Origin: Akkermansia sp.
GTDB taxonomy: Bacteria; Verrucomicrobiota; Verrucomicrobiia; Verrucomicrobiales; Akkermansiaceae
Direction of reading: 5' to 3'
Assembly: GCA_017390945.1 (NCBI GenBank)
Contig: JAFOZZ010000070.1
Span: 1 to 39,251, forward strand
DNA: 39,251 nucleotides
Shown: piece by piece, positions 34,144 to 39,251 of the stretch
How positions within the stretch are numbered: position 1 is the stretch's first letter
Layout: each line of letters begins with the position of its first letter
Notes under the pieces: generated by a model
Told to the model about the DNA's origin: nothing
The model's input: the letters and a program-made list of their open reading frames with translations, nothing else
Database searches by the model: none
Position numbers and translations under genes: made by a program

Positions 34144-37100
34144 ATGAAATTACATCTACCGGTTCGCTTATTCCAAGCGATTGTACTACTGATGGCAGCG
34201 GCACCCACCGCTCTTTACGCAAAATACACAGCACCGACGGAAATTGAGGTTCCGGACTCCTATACCAATTCCGTAACATTAAGCGGAGCTGCCGCTATTA
34301 CCCCTCAAACAGAATCCACGGTATACCGTTTGACGGGAGATGTCACCATGACACCGAGCGGCGCATCGTTCTCCACAGTTTCCTACCTGTACACGAGCGA
34401 TTCTGCTGATAATTTAGTCTCTATCGCCCTCACGGAGCCGAGCGGCGCTACCTCAGTGGGCTTATCTGTATCCGCACAGGTTAGTTTCGACTGCTTGAAA
34501 GACGTAAGCTTCACAGCCTTCACATCAGGCGGCAAATTTGGTGGCGCGGTAATGGTAAATGGCTCAGGAGCTCTCCATTTCAGCAATAATGAGGGAATCA
34601 ACTTCAGCAGCAACTCAGTTATTCAGTCAGGAATGAATGCTGGCAGCGGTGGCGGCATCTTGGTTGAAGGTACTGCAAGTTTCCTGAATAACGGCGAAAT
34701 TATCTTCAAAGATAATACCGCACAGGAGAAAGGCGGAGCCATCGCATTGAATAGAGAAAACAGCGCCACAGAAGATACACACTTAGTACTCAGTGGTAAT
34801 GACTCCATCACATTCACCGGCAACAAAACAAACAATCAACTTGCCGGCCTGGGTGGTGCGTTGTATAACATTTTGGGCAACCTGGAACTGAATCACAATG
34901 GAGAAGTGACGTTTAGTTCCAATACGGCCGAAGCCACATACATGGCGCAAGGTGGAGCAATCTATTCTACCTGCAAGAACGACACAGGGCTTACCATAAA
35001 TCTCAGCTATAATGATTCCCTGACCTTTGAGGGCAACCTGGCACAGTCCGGCAATTTCAATGCCACGGATGGCAATGCTTACGGCGGCGCGATTCAAGCT
35101 AGCGGAACGGATGTGATTCTTAACAGTAACGGCAGCCTGACATTCAAAAACAACAAGGCCTATACAACTAAGAGCAACTGGGTAGCACAAGGTGGAGCCA
35201 TCCGCTTTGGCTATGATGGAGCTCTGGCCATTCAGAACAATGGTACCGTTATTTTTGAAGGCAACCAGACGCAAGTTGGCAACACCGTTAAATATAACAG
35301 TATTTATGCAGATGACTTCACAGTAAATATACGCGGAGTGATAACCCCATACGAGTTGAATGTGGATATCTCGGCTCCCGAGGACGGCTCGGTGGAGTTC
35401 CGCGACTGCGTGTATATTGATGTTTCACACCACGAAAATTCATACTTAAACCTGAACACCAAGTTCACGGATGAGTCAGGTAAAGAGATTGAGCAGACCG
35501 GAGATATTATTTTCACCGGTTCTTACATGACCAGCGGCGACAAAACATCTGAGTTCAAGGGGCTAGCCAGCCTGAACGATGGACGCCTGATTGTGAAGGA
35601 TGGCGCTGTACTGAAGGCCGACACTCTGGCAGTAACGCAATCAGCCTCCGGAGAGAGCAGCCCCACCCTGGTCATTCAAAATGGTACACTGGCAGCGGGT
35701 ACCCTGACCTTTGCCGCAGGCTCTGCACTGGAATATCTGGGAGTAGATAATAACAGCGAGGCTCTGATTAACATATCAACTTCTCTCACCATGGGCGCTA
35801 ATATGTCCGTGACGCTCGGGCTTTTGAACTCCTACAGCGGAGATACGCTGAAGGTGGCTGTAGCCAAATACACGGGCACCGAAACCAACTGGGCAACGCT
35901 CGGCGCCTCTACCGCGTTTACCGTGAATTCGCTTCTGTGGACGGCTGACAAACTCGGCTGGACCGTGGAAAACGGCACGGCCTATATCACAGGTACGACC
36001 ACTAAGAAAGACGTTCTGAATATCTCCAACCAAGACCTTGTGCTGGACAGTGAGAATGCGCTGGGAGACGGCACACCTATCGTATCTACCGGCACCACGG
36101 AGATTGACACGAAAGACGGAGTAACAGTAGCCCTGCCCTGTGCCATTCAAAACGGCGGCGAGCTGACAATGGGCGGCACGTACGATGGTAGCGAGTTGAA
36201 GACACTGACGGTAAATGACACGCGCGTAGCAACAGACGGCACCGAGGGCAACAACGGCTTCTTCCGCGAAGGAGGCACCGCGCTGATTGTGGTAGAAAAT
36301 ACCGGCGAAGCCACACTGACAGTCAATGGCGAAACCATCGTGACGGATAAAGATGGCAAGGAGCTCCTTCTTTATGCGAGCGGTCTTGCAGCCAATAAAC
36401 TGGATTACAGCAACTACCACATAGAAGACGCCAAGCACACAGTAAGCGTAAGCGAGATTACCGAGATACGCCCGGAGGACAGTGGAGAACTGACTATCAG
36501 CATGAACAACGGCACATTGGTGGCTGACGAGGATGCCACGAATGTACAATCCGCAGGCGGCACCATTATCACAGAGGGCGATGTAGCCGTAGGTGGCAAT
36601 ATATCCGGCAGCACCTCTGTAGTGGTAGGCGAAGGCACAGCCACCCTTTCCGGCAACAATGATTACACGGGTAAGACTACGATTTCCGGCGAAAACACAA
36701 AGCTGATTGTAGGCAATGAAAACGCCTTGGGTAAAGGTGAAATTTACCTGGACGACAAAGGCACACTGGACCTCAACAACAAGGCTATCAGCAATGCCAT
36801 TACCGTGACCGGCTGCGAGCTGCACAACGCCGACAACTACACCGGCACGATGGAAGTAAGCGGCAACCTCACCATCTGTGGGACAAATGCCACGGCCAAC
36901 ACCGTCAACCTGGTAAAGGGTGGCACCATTGCGGCCTCAGCCGATGAAAAACTCACGGTAAACACAGTAAGCGTTTCCGAGGGCAACAGCACCATTAAAG
37001 CCGATGTCGTTATCACCCCTGACGGCAGCATTACGCTTAATGATGGCAGCCTACTGACCGTAACGAAGTCCCTGACCCTGGGGAGCGGCGCTTCCATTAT

Positions 37101-38145
37101 CCTCAATGGGGGCACCTATGCCAGTGGCGACACTATCATGGTAGTGGAGGGCGACATGAACCGCCCCGAAGGCCAGGTACCCCTTGCCAATGGCTACGGC
37201 CTTTACACCTTGGAGGGCACCAATGTGATACTGACAGCCATGTTCGACCAGAACCTGGCGGATGCGCTCACTGTGGGTAACTGGGGCATCCCCACAGCCA
37301 GCCGTTCCTTTGTGAATGCCGTGCGCGGTCAGCGCAGCAACAGCGGCTGCATAGCCAATGGCCGCGGCACTGCCTGGGTAGCAGTTCTGGGCGCCAGCAA
37401 CAAAATCAACGGTCTGGATATATCGCTCCATGGGGCGGCCTTGGGCGTTGATTTGAAGGTTGGGCGCAACAGCAGCATAGGTATCGCCACAGGCTACACC
37501 GATGCCGACATAGATACTCGCGCTTACGGCAAGCTGAACCAGGAGGGCTCCTATGTGGCGGCTTACGGCGAGCATGGTCTCAAGCAGCTCAGCACCACTA
37601 GCTGCCTGAGCTTCGACTGGGTGGCTGCCTATGGCATCACCGACACGAAGGCAGATGGCACAACTTGGGAGCAGGACAGCCTGCAACTCAACTCCCGTCT
37701 GAACTGGAACAAAAAGATTTCTGACCGACTTAGCTTAAGCGTATTCAGTGGCTTGGAATACTTTGCCAGCAATTCCGACACGGCCGACGGCGTCAAGACC
37801 GGCTCTATCCAGAACCTGCGCGGGGAAATCGGCGTAGGCGCGCGCTACGTGGCATGGGGTACCCCTGCTACGCTCGGCGATAAGAGCGGCATACAGGGCT
37901 GTGAGAAACTTGTTCTGAATGGCGAGATTCGCTACATGAACGACATGGTGCGCAGCAACCCAGTCATCCGCATGGATGGCCTGAGCGGCGGCGGTGCAAA
38001 TCCCGGTCGTCAGGGTATCGGCATCGAAGCCGGCGCTACCTACCGCATCGGTGAACGCTGGAGCGCCAGCGCCAACTATAGCTATAACACGATGGAAGAC
38101 TCCAAGGAGCACCGTGTCAATGTAGGTGTAAGCTACACCTTCTGA
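34144..38145 (+). CDS. Pmp-like autotransporter adhesin
   Basis: A 1333-residue type V secreted protein. Signal peptide residues 1-26 end in LYA before K27. The first part of the passenger (about 115-370) carries repeated GGA[IVL] motifs (near residues 133, 197, 237, 270, 314 and 350) interleaved with FxxN motifs (FKDN, FTGN, FSSN, FEGN, FKNN), the pattern of chlamydial polymorphic membrane proteins. The middle is beta-helix-like with a PATR-type repeat near 836-885 (NNDYTGKTTISG, then NALGKG). The last 265 residues (about 1069-1333) form an autotransporter barrel ending in VGVSYTF, with the terminal phenylalanine needed for outer membrane insertion. A surface adhesin role is inferred from the family. 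Its own promoter and terminator make it a single-gene unit. Confidence 0.92.
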   Translation: MKLHLPVRLFQAIVLLMAAAPTALYAKYTAPTEIEVPDSYTNSVTLSGAAAITPQTESTVYRLTGDVTMTPSGASFSTVSYLYTSDSADNLVSIALTEPSGATSVGLSVSAQVSFDCLKDVSFTAFTSGGKFGGAVMVNGSGALHFSNNEGINFSSNSVIQSGMNAGSGGGILVEGTASFLNNGEIIFKDNTAQEKGGAIALNRENSATEDTHLVLSGNDSITFTGNKTNNQLAGLGGALYNILGNLELNHNGEVTFSSNTAEATYMAQGGAIYSTCKNDTGLTINLSYNDSLTFEGNLAQSGNFNATDGNAYGGAIQASGTDVILNSNGSLTFKNNKAYTTKSNWVAQGGAIRFGYDGALAIQNNGTVIFEGNQTQVGNTVKYNSIYADDFTVNIRGVITPYELNVDISAPEDGSVEFRDCVYIDVSHHENSYLNLNTKFTDESGKEIEQTGDIIFTGSYMTSGDKTSEFKGLASLNDGRLIVKDGAVLKADTLAVTQSASGESSPTLVIQNGTLAAGTLTFAAGSALEYLGVDNNSEALINISTSLTMGANMSVTLGLLNSYSGDTLKVAVAKYTGTETNWATLGASTAFTVNSLLWTADKLGWTVENGTAYITGTTTKKDVLNISNQDLVLDSENALGDGTPIVSTGTTEIDTKDGVTVALPCAIQNGGELTMGGTYDGSELKTLTVNDTRVATDGTEGNNGFFREGGTALIVVENTGEATLTVNGETIVTDKDGKELLLYASGLAANKLDYSNYHIEDAKHTVSVSEITEIRPEDSGELTISMNNGTLVADEDATNVQSAGGTIITEGDVAVGGNISGSTSVVVGEGTATLSGNNDYTGKTTISGENTKLIVGNENALGKGEIYLDDKGTLDLNNKAISNAITVTGCELHNADNYTGTMEVSGNLTICGTNATANTVNLVKGGTIAASADEKLTVNTVSVSEGNSTIKADVVITPDGSITLNDGSLLTVTKSLTLGSGASIILNGGTYASGDTIMVVEGDMNRPEGQVPLANGYGLYTLEGTNVILTAMFDQNLADALTVGNWGIPTASRSFVNAVRGQRSNSGCIANGRGTAWVAVLGASNKINGLDISLHGAALGVDLKVGRNSSIGIATGYTDADIDTRAYGKLNQEGSYVAAYGEHGLKQLSTTSCLSFDWVAAYGITDTKADGTTWEQDSLQLNSRLNWNKKISDRLSLSVFSGLEYFASNSDTADGVKTGSIQNLRGEIGVGARYVAWGTPATLGDKSGIQGCEKLVLNGEIRYMNDMVRSNPVIRMDGLSGGGANPGRQGIGIEAGATYRIGERWSASANYSYNTMEDSKEHRVNVGVSYTF

Positions 38146-38165
38146 TAAACTCTGGCTAATCCTCC

Positions 38166-38203
38166 AAAGCGGCATTCCGAGTATGTTCGGGATGCCGCTT
38201 TTT
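38166..38203 (+). terminator. Terminator of the autotransporter gene
   Basis: AAAGCGGCAT pairs with ATGCCGCTTT over ten bases, with CCGA/TCGG inside, followed by a T run (38199-38203). It begins 20 bases after the stop codon. Confidence 0.88.
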
Positions 38204-38290
38204 CTCATAGAATCGCCCCCTGCGCCAATACCGAGGGTAGATTTCCGCTATCCAACTTCTGTATCCATTCGCCCGCCTCTTTCCATAACG

Positions 38291-38374
38291 GCCCGCGCAT
38301 GCGGGCAATATAACTGTGCCGCAAGGCTCAATATCACTGCACCGTAAGTGCAATATATCTGCGCGTTCGGCGCA
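38291..38374. repeat. Tandem hairpin array A, period about 22
   Basis: Four units, each a short hairpin followed by a linker close to CAATATAACT. Hairpins are GCCCGC/GCGGGC (loop GCAT), TGTGCC/GGCTCA (loop GCAA, one mismatch), TGCAC/GTGCA (loop CGTAA) and TGCGC/GCGCA (loop GTTCG). Arms differ from unit to unit while pairing is kept. A degraded fifth unit may follow to about 38400. Confidence 0.8.
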
Positions 38375-38413
38375 ATATAACCGGCTGCCCAGCAGGCGCC
38401 AGCACCCCTTTTT

Positions 38414-38507
38414 AACGAGATTCACGCATGCGCGTGAACGAGATTGCAGCATGCGCTGCAACGAGATTCGAGCTACGCACGAACGAGATTGCGCTGCTGT
38501 GCAGCGC
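38414..38507. repeat. Tandem hairpin array B, linker AACGAGATT, period 22-23
   Basis: The nine-base linker AACGAGATT occurs identically at 38414, 38437, 38460 and 38482. Each copy is followed by a hairpin: TTCACGC/GCGTGAA, TTGCAGC/GCTGCAA (both with loop ATGC), TTCG/CGAA (weak) and GCGCTGC/GCAGCGC (loop TGT). The last is followed by a T run (38511-38516). Confidence 0.85.
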
Positions 38508-38550
38508 AGTGTTTTTTAATTCCGCGGGCGAAGCCCGACTAGCTCTCAAA

Positions 38551-38576
38551 TCAAAAATCCAACATCAAAAATCCAA
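38551..38576. repeat. Two direct copies of a 12-base repeat
   Basis: TCAAAAATCCAA occurs at 38551-38562 and 38565-38576, 14 bases apart, between array B and the pckG terminator. No function is evident. Confidence 0.6.
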
Positions 38577-38585
38577 AATAAAATC

Positions 38586-38616
38586 GCCGCCGTCCTGCGA
38601 GATGCGGGACGGCGGC
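38586..38616 (-). terminator. Terminator of pckG
   Basis: A 10-bp perfect stem GCCGCCGTCC/GGACGGCGGC with an 11-base loop. On the minus strand it is followed by a T-rich run (GATTTTATTTT). It lies 36 bases after the pckG stop. Confidence 0.88.
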
Positions 38617-38651
38617 AAGAAGCAATTAGCTTGTTCTAAGCTGCGGGAGCT

Positions 38652-39251
38652 TTAGTTGAACTTGGCAAGCATAGCCTGACGCTGAGCCTCGAGCTCGGCG
38701 GGAAGCTTATCGCCAACCATGTTGAACAGCTCGGTCTGGGACTCGAGCTCGGCCTTCCACTCGGACTCGGAAAGAGCCATGTTGGTGTTGAAGGCGGCCT
38801 CGTCGTAGCCCTGGAGACCCTCGGTGTCGAGCTCGGAGTAGGCGGGGGAGATACCAAGAGCGGTCTCCACGCCGTCCACCTCACCGCGGCAGCGGCGAAG
38901 TACCCAGTCAAGAACGCGCATGTTGTCGCCGAAGCCGGGCCATACGAAGTTGCCCTCGGCATCCTTGCGGAACCAGTTCACGTTGAAGATCTTGGGAAGC
39001 TTGCAAGCGCAGGTCTTGGTGCCCATGTCGAGCCAGTGCTGCCAGTAGTCACCCACATTGTAGCCAATGAAGGGCTTCATGGCCATCGGGTCACGGCGAA
39101 CCTGACCAATCTGGCCGAAAGCAGCGGCGGTCATCTCGGAGCCCATGGTAGCGCCCACGTATACGCCGTGGTTCCAATCCTTGGACTGGAATACGAGCGG
39201 CATGGTGGTAGCGCGGCGGCCACCGAAGAGGAATGCGCTGATGGACACACC
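38652..39251 (-). CDS. pckG: Phosphoenolpyruvate carboxykinase (GTP), C-terminal part
   Basis: The last 199 residues of the GTP-dependent enzyme; the gene continues beyond the window. The stretch reads closely on the GTP-PEPCK family: FGGRRATTMPLV, DWNHGVYVGATMGSE, DPMAMKPFIGYN, KLPKIFNVNWFRKD, FVWPGFGDNMRVLDW. The enzyme interconverts oxaloacetate and PEP in gluconeogenesis or, in gut fermenters, CO2 fixation. The C-terminus is complete, ending KFN with TAA. Confidence 0.95.
   Translation of the reverse strand, partial: GVSISAFLFGGRRATTMPLVFQSKDWNHGVYVGATMGSEMTAAAFGQIGQVRRDPMAMKPFIGYNVGDYWQHWLDMGTKTCACKLPKIFNVNWFRKDAEGNFVWPGFGDNMRVLDWVLRRCRGEVDGVETALGISPAYSELDTEGLQGYDEAAFNTNMALSESEWKAELESQTELFNMVGDKLPAELEAQRQAMLAKFN

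Noticed and set aside
38291..38507. Short regular repeats considered as a CRISPR array.
   Set aside because: Units are 22-23 bases with variable palindromes in place of unrelated spacers, and no cas genes are present.

Overview
The window looks like chromosomal DNA of a Verrucomicrobiota bacterium, probably of the Akkermansia type (Akkermansiaceae). This is an inference. The grounds are the five-gene MoxR/DUF58/vWA/DUF4159 membrane operon, an autotransporter carrying chlamydia-like GGA[IVL] and FxxN repeats, an RHS protein whose core motif has drifted, GC-rich coding DNA with almost no Shine-Dalgarno sequences, and GTP-type PEP carboxykinase. No marker in the window settles the species.

Layout. 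Positions 1-560 are AT-rich and hold the tail of an unrecognised gene and a hairpin terminator. Positions 561-6885 (minus) hold an RHS-repeat protein of 1906 residues with an AT-rich variable C-terminus, preceded by a small sigma-70-like factor. Positions 6939-7135 hold a candidate small RNA on the plus strand. Positions 7160-7588 (minus) hold a small membrane protein. Positions 7749-17152 (minus) are one operon: MoxR AAA+ ATPase, DUF58, BatA-like vWA protein, vWA/GATase-like protein, a DUF4175-like coiled-coil protein and DUF4159. Most of its genes overlap by four bases.

The plus strand from 17298 to 32550 is housekeeping. It carries cysK-thiE-thiM; DUF1015-serA; hprK-nif3-rluD; a lone tyrosine recombinase; prfA-prmC-membrane protein; and a TrkH/KtrB-KtrA potassium uptake pair with a HAD phosphatase. 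Next come a lipoprotein and tRNA-Cys on the minus strand. A gene-poor, AT-rich stretch leads to a 1333-residue Pmp-like autotransporter. A 500-base intergenic region then holds two tandem arrays of small hairpins, and the window ends inside pckG.

Regulation. Many -35/-10 pairs can be read, nearly all with 17-base spacers. For hprK, prfA, the potassium uptake operon and the lipoprotein the -10 lies so close to the ATG that the mRNA should be leaderless or nearly so.

The most unusual items are the two hairpin arrays at 38291-38507, where linkers are conserved while the hairpin arms change and stay complementary. Others are a 185-base inverted-repeat element after thiM, the sigma factor-RHS pair, the candidate small RNA, and the Pmp-like autotransporter.
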